Origin: Chelydra serpentina | Lineage: Eukaryota; Chordata; Testudines; Chelydridae | Assembly (NCBI GenBank): GCA_037349315.1 | Contig: JBAIAC010000024.1 | Location: 33,095,501-33,159,500 of the forward strand | DNA length: 64,000 nucleotides | Direction of reading: 5' to 3' | Shown here: piece by piece, positions 49,600 to 60,073 of the stretch | How positions within the stretch are numbered: position 1 is the stretch's first letter | How the letters are laid out: every line of letters starts with the position of its first letter | Notes under the pieces: generated by a model | What the model was told of the DNA's origin: nothing | Database searches by the model: none | The model's input: the letters and a program-made list of their open reading frames with translations, nothing else | Program-made: the position numbers and the translations under genes

Positions 49600-51450
49600 G
49601 TTGCTTGGCAACTAAGGATTTTCCCCTGGGTTTGGGTGGGTCTTCTTTCACACCTTATTTTTGTACAAAGGCTTGTGTATACCTTAAAAGCACTTTGATG
49701 TTGGAGTGAGTGAGAAACTTTCGTGTGACAAGAGACTGGCTGGTACTTGGCTTTTCTGGTGGTGTAGTGTTTTGAGAGTCTGTTTAGATATTAATTGGTT
49801 TGCTAGTTGGCCTGTGTTCCTTTCATGTCCTGCTGCTCAAGTCTCAGCGGAGTGCATATTTCACCATCTTCCATGTCCATATTTACGTCTTAGAGGGCAC
49901 ATGTATCGGCAGTTTTGGCAAAATATATGCCCACCCACTGCTACAGTATATGAATGAGGATTTATCTGTTCAATACACGTAGTCTGCTTCCAGGCGCATG
50001 ATTATCCTGAAGAAATAGTTTGCTTCTGACAGGGTCTCCAGGTTGTAGTTCTGGCAAGTCTTTAGCCTGTTGGTCTTAGTAGACTTTGGCCTTTGCATAT
50101 CTCTCTTCCTTTTTGTGTGCTATTCCTTCTACCACTTCTGGTTGTAATGATACTGGAGCTATAGGGTTGGGTGTCTTGACATCAAGTGTTCTACTGAGCT
50201 ACTATTAATGACTTCCGTGGAGTGTCTCTCCATGCAAGGATGGCGTGCTTTATATTTTCTTTGCTTTTTGCACCTCTCTTTAATAGGGTCTGAGCAATTT
50301 TAACTGCTGATTCAGCTTTGCCATTTAATTAGTTGATGATGATGCAATATGACAATTCCCGTTCCAAGGAACATTGCACAAACTCACTGCAAGTAAACGG
50401 GGGTCTGTTGTCTGAAACTACAGACTTTGGGATACCATGCCTGCTGAAATGTTTCATTGCTTTGTCTACAATGATCACTGCAGAAGGGTTCTGACAGTTC
50501 ATCTAGTTCCTAGAAGTCTGAATAGAAGTTTACAATAATGAGGTAGTTTATGTGGTTTGCAGTGAAAAGATCCATTGCTACTCTGCTCCATAGAGCTATG
50601 AATCTGTTGGGGATTCTGTGTATTCTCATTATTTCTTTTTGCTACTTGGCCTGCATTTCCCCATGTATATTACAACTGCTCATCAGGTCTCAAATATCCT
50701 TGGTCATGTTTGGTCAGCATACAGTGTCTGTAGCTTTCCAGATATATGCTTCTAATGCCAGAATGGCTGCAATGTATCCTTGAGAAAATTTCCGTCTCTA
50801 TGATCTGGGTATTATGATTCAACTGTCTTCATATATGATACAATCTTGGATGCTCAACTCATCTTGATAATTCCAGTATTCTTGGGAAGCAAGATAGGAC
50901 TTCTTCTCTGATGTCTGGCCATCTAGACAGAATGATGGATGGGAATGCTTGTAGATCTTTGTTTTGTATTGTATCTCAGATTATTTCTAGTACTTGGCTT
51001 GAAATTGGCACATAACCAACTTGTTGATGCTTTTATGTCTTTCTGTGTTTTCTGTATTTCTGCCATGTTCAGAATCTCACATTCTTGTTCAGTTACTGTA
51101 TTTTCATGCTGCAACGCTACTCTGGATAAGAAATCAATATGTACATCTCAGTAGTGAGCATCTTTCTTGTAGTGACCATCGAAGTTGCAGTTTCAGACCA
51201 TTTTGGGATCACTAGCTGTGGCTCTTTAAAAATACTCTCTAATGGTTTATGGTCACATTATTTTTGAATGATTTCCTGTTCTTGAACATACTGGTCAATG
51301 ACACTTGACATGCAAACAAGTATTGCAAGACATTCCTTTTCAATCTGCACACATCTTTGTTCCTTTGGGGATTGTGACCTTGATATGAAAGCTCACAATG
51401 CCTGGCAATTGTCAGTTTAGAAAAAGTCTGAAACACAGCTTCCACTAGAT
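49600..51450 (-). pseudogene. Ty3/gypsy pol remnant (RNase H and integrase)
   Basis: Broken frames on the minus strand follow the order of a Ty3/gypsy polyprotein. The RNase H motif CDHKPLESIFK lies at about 51225-51257. An integrase core segment SRVAMDLFTANHINYLIIV is near 50530-50595, ended by a TAG soon after. SVVSDNRPPFTCSEF follows near 50385-50421, then NGKAESAVKIAQ near 50290-50325 and ILAWRDTP near 50235. So the three acidic residues of the integrase site are visible, although spread over different frames with many stops. No LTRs or primer site are recognised, so it is an old dead copy. It is flanked by two Penelope-derived tails in the same orientation. Confidence 0.7.
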
Positions 51451-51454
51451 GTGT

Positions 51455-52285
51455 AGAAGCGACAAACGGTCCTGTGGCACCTTATAGACTAACAGAGGTA
51501 TTGAAGCATAAGCTTTCGTGGGTCAATACCCACTTCTTTGGATGCAAGCAGTGGAAATGTCCAGAGGCAAATATAAATGTGCAGGGAAGATTCAGGCTAG
51601 AGATAACGAGGTAAGCTAATCAGGGAGGGTGAGGCCCTCTTCTAGCAGTTGAGGTGTGAACACCAAGGGAGGAGAAACTGCTTTTGTAGTTGGCTAGCCA
51701 TTCATAGTCTTTGTTTAGTCCTGAGCTGAGGGTGTCAAATTTGCAAATGAACTGAAGCTCTGCAGTTTCTCTTTGGAGTCTGGTCCTGAAGTTTTTTTGC
51801 TGCAGGATGGCTACCTTTAAATCTGCTATTGTGTGTCCAGGGAGGTTGAAGTGTTCTCCTACAGGCTTTTGTATATTGCCATTCCTTATATCTGATTTGT
51901 GTCCATTTATCCTTTTGCGTAAGGACTGTCCAGTTTGACCGATGTACATAGCAGAGGGGCATTGCTGGCATATTATGGCATATATAACATTGGTGGATGT
52001 ACAGGTGAATGAACCGGTGATGGCTTGGTTCCTGAGTTAGAGTTATTATGGTCTGGTGTGTAGTTGCTGGTGAGAATATGCTTCAGGTTGGCGGGTTGTC
52101 TGTGGGCGAGGACTGGCCTGCCTCCCAAGGCCTGTGAAAGTGAGGGGTCGTTGTTCAGGATGGGTTGTAGATCACTGATGATCCGTTGGAGAGGTTTTAG
52201 CTGAGGACTGTAAGTGATGGCCAGAGGAGTTCTGTTGGTTTCTTTCTTTGGTTTGTCTTGCGGCAGGAGGCTTCTGGGTACTCTA
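51455..52285 (-). pseudogene. Penelope-like element: linker, GIY-YIG endonuclease and 3' tail
   Basis: The minus frame 51620-51949 begins MYIGQTGQSLRKRINGHKSD, a GIY-YIG endonuclease start (the YIG with downstream R and H), as in the C-terminal domain of Penelope-like retroelements. It ends about 109 codons later. Upstream in the same frame is SFTCTSTNVIYAIICQQCP, and before it, in another frame, a linker stretch (LKPLQRIISDLQPILNND, NLKHILTSNYTPDHNNSN). A cysteine-rich piece (CNKPRCQLCPHI) expected between the linker and SFTC is missing here and appears inverted at 52284-52392. No reverse-transcriptase core is visible. The 3' tail runs to 51455. It cannot be active. Confidence 0.8.
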
Positions 52286-52392
52286 ACTCTAACTCAGGAA
52301 CCAAGCCATGCAACAAACCTCGATGCCAACTTTGCCCACATATCTACACCAGGAACACCATCACAGGACCTAACCAGATCAGCCACACCATC
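52284..52392 (+). pseudogene. Inverted piece of the Penelope-like linker
   Basis: The plus strand reads SNSGTKPCNKPRCQLCPHIY and on to GPNQISHTI, the cysteine-rich part missing from the minus-strand copy next to it. It begins with a 25-bp exact reverse copy (52284-52308) of 52021-52045. After SHTI the sequence changes abruptly to Harbinger-leader-like text (CCCTCCCTCCCTCTGTGAAA). Confidence 0.75.
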
Positions 52393-52557
52393 CCCCCTCC
52401 CTCCCTCTGTGAAAGCAACCTTTTTCACGCCTTTTTTCCGGGGTTTCCGGGTTTGCTACGGCAAGCATGGAGCCTGCTCAGCTCACAATGACCATACGTC
52501 TCCAGTGTACGCCTGGACATAAGGTCTAGTGGGGATTCAGGCCTACTGTAATACAGG

Positions 52558-52631
52558 CAGAGGGATAGCTCAGCGGTCTGAGCGTTGGCCTGCTAAACCT
52601 GGGGTTGTGAGTTCAATCCTTAAGGGGGCCA
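52558..52631 (+). repeat. tRNA-like SINE head, module 1
   Basis: GATAGCTCAGCGGTCTGAG is A-box-like and GTGAGTTCAATCC is B-box-like. It matches the head of the SINE at 37587 but lacks the SINE body and tail. It is preceded by GGGGATTCAGGCCTACTG, similar to the flank of module 2. Confidence 0.75.
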
Positions 52632-52671
52632 TTCTGCCTCGGGCTGGTAGTCGTGGGACTACATAGCAGAA

Positions 52672-52986
52672 GCTCCTTTCCTTCTAGCAGCAGATGGTAC
52701 AATAGGCCATAAATGATCATTGTCCCCCGTGTGCTCCTGGCTGGCCTATGGTGTGGCTGGCTGGGGGCGCTTGGACATAAATGGGAGCTATCCCTCTGCC
52801 CATTCTCTTTTTTACGTTTTGTTTAATGGAGATTCAGTACTGCCTGGAACACGGGCAGAGGGATAGCTCAGCGGTCTGAGTGTTGGCCTGCTAAACCCGG
52901 GGTTGCGAGTTCAATCCTTGAGGGGGCCAGGAGATGATGATTGATATCAAGAATATTGTACCATCTGCTGCTAGAAGGAAAGGAGC
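52672..52986. repeat. Perfect 32-bp inverted repeat with 251-bp loop
   Basis: The 32 bp at 52672-52703, beginning GCTCCTTTCCTTCTAGCAGC, recur exactly in reverse complement at 52955-52986. The loop contains the second SINE head. The lack of mismatches means the duplication/inversion is young compared with surrounding relics. Confidence 0.9.
52855..52929 (+). repeat. tRNA-like SINE head, module 2
   Basis: It has the same tRNA-like head as at 52558, about 298 bp downstream and in the same orientation, again without a SINE tail. It is preceded by GGAGATTCAGTACTGCCTGG, aligned with the flank of module 1. The shared flanks suggest that a unit including the head was duplicated in tandem, not that two SINEs inserted independently. 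Confidence 0.75.
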
Positions 52987-53149
52987 CTAACCCTTGCTCC
53001 CCTGTCCCTCTGTGAAAGCAACTGAGGGGGGAGCAAAAAATCCTTTCGCGCCTTTTTTCATGTGGGCGCCGTATCGCTGACACCATTGTTATCCACCCGC
53101 CGCTTTCGCTGCCACTCTGCTGTCCTGCAGACGCCATACCAGGGAAAGC

Positions 53150-54445
53150 ATGGAGCCCGATCAGATCGCCGCGGCTGTTATCGCCGTTATGAACACCACG
53201 CGCATTGTCCAGCAGTATATGGAGAACGAGAACCAGGAGCTGCTACAGCTACAGCAGGCGAGGAGGCAACGGCAGCGCCCTGAGGACAGTGATGAGGACA
53301 TGGACACAGACCTCTCTCAAAAAAGCCCCCCCCGCAAGGTGGACATCATGGTGTTAATGGGGCAGGTTCATGCCGTGGAACGCCGATTCTGGGCCCGGGA
53401 AACAAGCACAGAGTGGTGGGACCGCATAGTGCTGCAGGTGTGGGACGATCAGCAATGGCTGCGAAACTTTCGCATGCGTAAGGGCACTTTCATGGAACTT
53501 TGTGAGTTGATTTCCCCTGCCCTGAAGCGCCACAACACCAAGATGAGAGCAGCCCTCACAGTAGAGAAGCGAATGGTGATAGCCCTGTGGAAGCTTGCAA
53601 CGCCAGACAGCTACCGGTCAGTCGCGAATCACTTTGGAGTGGGCAAATCTACAGTGGGGGCTGTTATGATACAAGTAGCCAAGGTGATCACCGAGCTGCT
53701 GGTACCAAGGGTTGTGACTCTGGGAAATGTGCAGGTCATAGTGGATGGCTTTGCAGCAATGGGGTTCCCGAACTGTGGTGGGGCGATAGACGGAACCCAT
53801 ATCCCTATCTTGGCACCGGACCACCAAGCCAGCGAGTACATAAACCGAAAGGGTTACTTTTCAATAGTGCTGCAAGCACTGGTGGATCACAAGGGACGTT
53901 TCACCAACATCAGCGTGGGATGGCCGGGAAAGGTACATGATGCTTGCATCTTCAGGAACTCTGGTCTGTTTCAGCTGCTGTAGCAAGGGACTTTCTTCCC
54001 AGACCAGAAAATAACCGTTGGGGATGTTGAGATGCCTATAGTTATCCTTGGGGACCCAGCCTACCCCTTAATGCCATGGCTCATGAAGCCATACACGGGA
54101 AGCCTGGACAGTAGTCAGGACCTTTTCAACTATAGGCTGAGCAAGTGCAGAATGGTGGTGGAATGTGCATTTGGACGTTTAAAGGCACGGTGGCGCAGTT
54201 TATTGACTAAGTTAGACCTCAGCGAAACCAATATTCCCATTATTATTACTGCTTGCTGTGTGCTCCACAATATCTGTGAGAGTAAGGGGGAGACGTTTAT
54301 GGCGGGGTGGGAGGTTGAGGCAAATCACCTGGCTGCTGGTTATGCGCAGCCAGAAACCAGGGCGATTACAAGAGTACAGCAGGGTGCGTTGCGCATCAGG
54401 GAAGCTTTGAAAACCAGTTTCATGAATGGCCAGGATGCTGTGTGA
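53150..54445 (+). pseudogene. PIF/Harbinger DDE transposase with one in-frame stop
   Basis: The frame has 431 sense positions from ATG at 53150 (good AGCATGG context) to TGA at 54445, broken only by TAG at 53981-53983 between FRNSGLFQLL and QGTFFPDQK. The frame is unchanged across the stop. Domains: acidic/glutamine-rich N-terminus (1-65), conserved helical region with FRMRKGTF (about 106-114), a helix-turn-helix-like segment SVANHFGVGKSTVG (about 157-170), then an RNase-H fold. The catalytic acids are visible: D214 in GAIDGTH, D302 in LGDPAYPL and E338 in VECAFGRLK. This is the HARBI1-like family. A poly-A signal follows at 54559. A convergent Myb-type gene lies beyond. A codon change, possibly CAG to TAG, would be the only visible lesion; read-through or trans-mobilisation cannot be judged. 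Confidence 0.9.
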
Positions 54446-54558
54446 AAGTTCTGGTTTTCCTCTTTTAATGAAAACCCCCACCCCTTGAATCACTCTACTT
54501 CCCTGTAACCTAACCGCCCTTCCCTTCCCACCCCCACTCGGTCACCGCTTGCAGAGGC

Positions 54559-54598
54559 AATAAAGTCATTGTTGCTTTAAATTCATGCATTCTTTATT
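54559..54598. promoter_or_regulatory. Opposed polyadenylation signals of the two Harbinger genes
   Basis: AATAAA on plus at 54559-54564 lies 114 bases after the transposase stop. AATAAA on minus (TTTATT at 54593-54598) lies past the stop of the Myb-type gene. The two convergent genes therefore share a compact 3' junction with overlapping ends. Confidence 0.6.
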
Positions 54599-54655
54599 AA
54601 TTCGTCAAACAAATAGGGGGATAACTGCAAAGGTCACCCGGGATGTGTGGTGGAA

Positions 54656-54836
54656 GAAGGGAAGCACCAGGATGTGTGGTGGAGGAGGGGATGAGGGAAG
54701 GACAAGGACACACAGCACTTTAAAACTTATTGAATGCCAGCCTTGAGGAAGGGAAGCACCAGGCTGTGTGGTGGAGGAGGGGATGAGGGAAGGAGAAGGA
54801 CACACTGCACTTTAAAACTTATTGAATGCCAGCCTT
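54656..54836. repeat. 92-bp tandem duplication
   Basis: GGGAAGCACCAGG...GTGTGGTGGAGGAGGGGATG...ACTTTAAAACTTATTGAATG occurs twice with a 92-bp period and few mismatches (units near 54656-54744 and 54748-54836). It lies in the 3' untranslated part of the Myb-type gene and overlaps its last codons. Confidence 0.85.
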
Positions 54837-55267
54837 TTGTTGCTTGGACAGTTCTCTTGGCTTGAGTGGTTGGGTGCACGGAGGCTACCCCAACGCGTTC
54901 TTGGGCGTCTCGGTGATGAGGTTATGGGACGCGGGGAGGAGGGCTGTTGGTTACACAGGGGCTGTAGCAGTGGTCTGGGCTCAGGCGGCCTTTCCTCAGC
55001 CATACGCCTTTCCTCAGCCATAAGCCGGAGGATTTCTGTTTGATCCTCCAGTAGCCTCAGAATTGCATCCTGACTTCTCTCAGCATGCTGACGCCACCTA
55101 CTCTCTTCAGCCCGCCGCTGTCTCTCTTCAGCCCGCCAGTCATTGTCTTCAGCATGCCACCTGTCCACGCGATTAAATTGTGCCTTTCTGGACTCCAACA
55201 GTGTCTGCCTCCATGCATTCTGCTGGGCCATTTCAGTGTGGGAGGACTGCATGAGCTCTGAGATCAT
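54812..55267 (-). pseudogene. Harbinger Myb/SANT-type gene, C-terminal exon
   Basis: The 151-codon frame encodes a charged, coiled-coil-like C-terminus. It has repeated RAEE/RWR blocks (RQRRAEESRWRQHAERSQ), LLEDQTEILRLMAEERR, proline/serine/arginine-rich PRPITSSPRRPRTRWG, and ends RLAFNKF. In turtle Harbingers this follows the Myb/SANT N-terminal exon by splicing (from memory). An acceptor-like CTAG lies upstream near 55308. Between it and ATGATCTCAG a run of nine A and a TGA break the frame, a probable frameshift, so the spliced protein is likely damaged unless the ATG at 55267 serves as a start. Confidence 0.7.
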
Positions 55268-56266
55268 ATCATCTCAATTCTTTTTTTTTCACTTCTAATC
55301 TTCGCTAGCCTCTGGGACGGTGATGAATGGGGTAGCGTTGAAACATTTACAGCCGCGGGAGGAAACAAACGGGAGAGGAGTAGTTTAAAAGACACATATT
55401 AGAGAACAATGCTCCAAACATTACATAGCACATGTGCATTTGGTCCAAGGTTGCACTTTGCCTGTTATATTGAGGGTCTGCCGGTTTGGTGTGAGAGATC
55501 ACACAAGCAGGGCCGGTGGGCAACAGAATTCGGCTTGCAGGCAGCCATGGTAAGCCACAGTCTATTGGCTTCTTTAACCTTCATAACATGTGGGAATGCT
55601 TTCAAACAGCAACCCCCTCATTTCCCATAACAAACAGTCGCTGGGTTGGCCATTTAAAACGGGTTGGCAATTGAAAAGGGAGGGGCGGCGGTTTTCGGGT
55701 TAACATGCAGCACGAACCTAATCGACACCCCCCCCCGCGCGCACACACACATCCAAGATGATCACTGTTCCTCCTCCCCTCACCGCGTGGGTAACAGCAG
55801 GGAAGATTTCCGTTCAGCCACAGGCAAACAGCCCAGCAGGGATGGACCCCTCTGAATGCCCCCTTAATAAAATTCCCTTATTTCACCCAGGTGACCATGA
55901 ATGATATCACTCTTCTGAGGATAACACAGAGATAAAGAACGGATGTTGCTTGAATGCCAGCAAACACTGGGACCATACGCCGCCAGGCTTTGCAATGCAA
56001 TGATTCCAGACTACGTGCTACTGGCCTGACGTGGTAGAGTGTCTTACCATGGAGCACAGGATAAGGCGGCCCTCCCCAGAAACCTTTTGCAAAGGCTTTG
56101 GGAGTACATCCAGGAGAGCTTTCTGGAGATGTCCCTGGAGGATTTCTGCTCCATCCCCGGACATGTTAACAGACTTTTCCAGTAGCTGTAGCTGTACTGG
56201 CCGCGAATTAATCATTAAACACGCTTGCTTATAAAACATGTATTAATTTCACGGAGGTACACTCAC

Positions 56267-56819
56267 CAGAGGTCCCTTCTCCACCTTCAAGGTCTGGGAG
56301 CACGCCTTGGGTGGGTTCTTAGGGTACTGGCTCCAGGGTGACAAAGAGTTCCTGGCTGTCGGGGAAAAGGGCTTCTCCGCTTCCTTGCTCTGTCTGTGCG
56401 TTATTTTCAGCATCATTATCATCATCTTCCTCTTCCTGAAAATGCTCCTCTGTGGTTTCTGATGATCCACTTACGGAGTCATAGAACATGGGTGGGTTTG
56501 TGCTGGCTGCACCCCCTAGAATGGCATGCAGCTCGTCATAGAAGCGGCATGTCTGGGGCTCTGACCCAGAGTGGCCGTTTGCATCTCTGGTTCTTTGGTA
56601 GGCTTGCCTGAGCTCCTTAATTTTAACGCGGCACTGTTGTGCGTCTCTGTTGTAGCCTCTGTCCTTCACACCGTTGGAGACTTTGGCATATGTATTGTCA
56701 TTTCTTCTTTTGGACCGTAGTTCTGCTAGCACGGTTTCGTCTCCCCATACAGCGATCAGATCGCATACCTCACGCTCGGTCCATGCTGGAGTTCGTCTTT
56801 GGTTCTGGGACTCCATCAT
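56267..56819 (-). pseudogene. Harbinger Myb/SANT-like DNA-binding protein, N-terminal exon
   Basis: ATG at 56817-56819 opens a frame of 166 codons to TAA at 56319-56321. Residues about 10-90 form a Myb/SANT (trihelix-like) domain: RRTPAWTEREVCDLIAVWGD, then NDNTYAKVSNGVKDRGYNRD, AQQCRVKIKELRQAYQRTRD. An acidic stretch EEEDDDND follows. The partner protein is known in Harbingers to bind DNA and import the transposase into the nucleus. Beyond the TAA the same frame stays open (GVLPDLEGGEGTSG) to a strong donor GTGAGT at 56261-56266, so TAA may be a lesion in an exon that once continued to that donor. Alternatively the protein ends here. It is divergent from no neighbours except the transposase, with which it is convergent. 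Confidence 0.8.
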
Positions 56820-56994
56820 GGTCTGCTGATGAGATCTGCACTCACCTGCAGCTCACTACGCTGGCTAAACAGGAAATGAAATTCAAAAGTTCGCGGGGCT
56901 TTTCCTGTGTACCTGGGCAGAGCATTTGAGCTCAGACTGCTGTCCAGAGCGGTCAAATGGTGCACTGTGGGATAGATCCAGGAGGCCAATACCG

Positions 56995-57194
56995 TCAAAT
57001 TGCGTCCACACTAATCCTAGTTCGATTTGGAAATATCAATTTTAGCGCTAATCCCCTCGTTGGGGGTGGAGTGGAGAAATCGATTTTAAGAGCCCTAGAA
57101 GTCGATGTAAATGGCTTCATCGTGTGGATGGGTGCACGGATCAATCGAAATAACGCTAATAAATTCGACCTAAACTCGTAGTGTAGACAAGGGC
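56995..57194 (-). mobile_element. Right terminal region of the Harbinger element
   Basis: The stretch upstream of the Myb-type start ends AACTCGTAGTGTAGACAAGGGC, sharing the GTGTAGAC terminus motif with the MITEs at 11.4 and 16.6 kb. The interior has CpG-bearing strings (ATCGATTTTAAG, TTCGACCTAAACTCG). The left counterpart of this terminus is missing from the 52-53 kb side. Confidence 0.6.
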
Positions 57195-59090
57195 TCTGAG
57201 TCTAAAGCAGGCTGACTTCCTCAGAAAGGGGTACCAATAAACAGAGTTCTATTTCTGTTAGCCTCTTACAAGCTCTGTATCTCTTAATCAGGAATTTCCT
57301 CTGGAAGAGGTATAACTTATATTCAAATAGCCATTACTGCTCCTGTGGGCTGATCCTCAAATTCACCCATCTCTTTCTGCTCTAGTTATATTTGGTTATT
57401 GACCTACCAGAAGAGAGCTAATGGTAGGTTGTGGGAACTAGGATTAGCTAGTTCAACTGAACTGTAGAACTTTCTTCTGGTAGCACAGTAACCATGTCCC
57501 CACCAAAACAGGGACCAGCTATAATAGCTTACCCATTCGGTCACTATCACAGAGGTAATCAGAAAACAGCGTAGCATAACTGGTAGCAATGTCTATGGTG
57601 ACAGACTGGTCAGATCAAGGAAAAGCAAGCATAGATGACTTGACAAGGACATCTTTTGGTTGATATGTGGCTTTTCCACAGTTCAGTTGAACTGATGACA
57701 TTCTTCTATTCTCTGAAATTAATGACAGTTGACACTGGGATTCAAAAAATTAAGGCTTTATAACTGTTAAAACACAAAGTGTCAACTTCACATGAAAGTA
57801 CATATCCTAAAATCAAACTGTAATAAGTTCTCAAGCAGCATTTTTCTTACTTTGTCTATCTGGAAATTTAGATTATCATCTAAAATATTTATTCATTGGT
57901 TTGTGTGTGTCTGGTGAGATGGACATTTACTGACATTTACCATTAGACACCTAATTCTTCTGAATCTACTCCATAATATGGGCAATAGGAATCCCCAGCA
58001 GCATGTAGGGATGGAGGTGAATGTGCATTTTTGCCAGCCCAACCACAAAACAGCTGCAGAGGGAAGCTCCTTTGCTTTTTACTAACATGATTATATGTTT
58101 TCCCAAAGAATCCCTTATAAAGGTCCTTATGAAAACATAAACTGTATCACTAGGGTTGATGAACTTTCCTATTTTATTAACTGCACTTACATGTTAGAGA
58201 GGAATTGTTTTCCAGATGACAACTGTAGGGACAGTTTATCCATGGAACAATACCCACTTTTGGTCACTGCATCCTTGTCCTAATCTGAACTGATGACTCA
58301 CGTCACATCCAGTCCCGCTAGTCTGGTTGTATCTTCGGTATTTTAAATTGAGTTAGTTATTTTTATACTATTTTTGATGAGGAAAACATGATTATATGAA
58401 CTATGTTTTCCTAGAATAAGTAAAACATTGCAAAAAGATAAATATCAGAAAGCAGTTTCATATTTATTTTCACATAGATAAAACTAGGTAACTTCTATAC
58501 ACCAACACATTCCTTTAAACAACTATTTACTGGGATAGTTAAAAACTAAACTCAAATATTTTCATTTTCTTCATACTAAACAAGATTTCTAGCTCTTCAT
58601 GACTGCTACATTCAAAAAGAAACCAAATGCAATAAAAGTATTTGCGCCTAACGTTTTAATTCAGTGTTCAATAATTCCCATTTCTTTGCATTATTTTTGC
58701 TTTATTATACTTATAATACTCTGAAATAGATCTATAAAACTTTACAACCCTTTTCCAATGGCATATGGTGTGTGTTGTGAAGGGAAACATGTTTATGAGC
58801 TGAAAGATGTTAAGAAAATTTAAAGTAGGATAGGGACAGTTGACTGTGGTTATGTGCTGAGGAGATAGTGCTACCTAAATACTGCCTCTTTCATTTCATC
58901 ATGAAATGGGAATGTAGAAATATGTCATATCATACCAGATAATATCACTTTTTGGTATTTCAGGTGTCTTGATAAGTCACCCTGTATATTTAATTATGTG
59001 TTTTAAAAAATTAATGAACTGAGTGAATACTCCTTTCATCGGAGCTGTGGAGGTAAATATTCACCCTGCCTAGCTATAAAGATCTTCTTT

Positions 59091-59473
59091 GTCACAATGC
59101 AGTCCAGCCCCACAGTTTGGATGGACATCAGTCTGGTCTCAGAAGAGTCAACTGCTGAATCCCATGTACATCTAAGCTTCCTGTGTTTGGGTAGTTACTG
59201 GTGACTGTTCCTGGCTGTGGGTCTCTCAAGTATACTTGCAGTTGCAGACCCCATGTCTGACACCTTTCTTGCCAGTGAGACCACGCAATCTTGCCACTGA
59301 AACCCTGGAACAAGTGTCTTAGACTCCTGAATTCCGTACTTGCTTAGGCATGTTCCCCCAACTCCCCTGAGTTCACCTGGCTGAGGGAGCGCTGGTTCCA
59401 GTTACATCCTTCAGGGACAACATGACAGTAAAACAAGGAAACACAGGCCTTGCAAAGGAATTTATTTTACTTA

Positions 59474-59511
<38 letters not shown>

Positions 59512-60073
59512 TTACTCCTGAAGAACACAACAGAGTTACAAATCTATGGAAAACAAAAAAACTCCTGAACACAAATCCCGCTCAGTCTGACCTCAACTCC
59601 TCCGGCCCCCCGTGAGTCCTCAATTTGCTTTGATTTTTTTTTAAGACCAGGAAGCCCTTCTGGTTTTCTTTGCCTTCCTGTCTTCTATCATCAGTAAAAT
59701 GGCCTGCTTTTCACAGAGAGCATTCCTCTTTATAAAAGCGCCTCTGAGACTGTGCTTTCACCAGTGAATTTCCAGATTCCAACAGCCACGCCTGGTAGGC
59801 TTCTGGGCTGAAAGGCATTCAAAGTTAACGGCCCTGCTGGTAGCAAACTCATTATTCTATTGGGATTAGTACCATTTAATGGTGATGACCCTTGATCGCT
59901 GTCAGTGTCCAAGACATAGTCTATCCACTGGGTGTTAAGTTTCTGCTACAAAATGAATCCTCAAAACCATATTGAAAGTTACATTCAAAATGGAGCTTGA
60001 ACTATAACAGGGCAGTCACATAATCAAAATGGAATTCATAAGCTGACACAAACATATCCCCCAAATCATCACA
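59091..60073 (-). mobile_element. LTR-like sequence, minus orientation
   Basis: Read on minus it begins TGTGATGATTTGGGGG and ends GGACTGCATTGTGACA. A TATA-like TTTATAAAG (about 59728) and an AATAAA (about 59458) lie in promoter/poly-A order. A CT/GA microsatellite lies 3' of the latter. A target duplication was not found. Short frames inside are not genes. Confidence 0.45.
59475..59508. repeat. CT microsatellite
   Basis: Seventeen consecutive CT units. Simple sequence inside the LTR-like stretch. Confidence 0.97.

Larger units (their letters stand above)
52390..53149 (+). mobile_element. Rearranged Harbinger leader block
   Basis: Two copies of a leader-like string occur: CCCTCTGTGAAAGCAAC at about 52402-52418 and about 53009-53025, each followed by CGCGCC/CACGCC then TTTTTT. 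The second copy leads directly into the transposase start at 53150, so it is that gene's 5' untranslated region. Between them lie two SINE heads about 298 bp apart and a perfect 32-bp inverted repeat. The element's left terminal repeat was not found, so this end is rearranged or truncated. Confidence 0.55.

Noticed and set aside
52258..52522. Plus-strand frames of 77 and 102 codons
   Set aside because: They are fusions of a Penelope linker piece with Harbinger-leader-like sequence, not genes.
53618..53841. Minus-strand frames inside the transposase
   Set aside because: Shadow frames of the plus-strand transposase.
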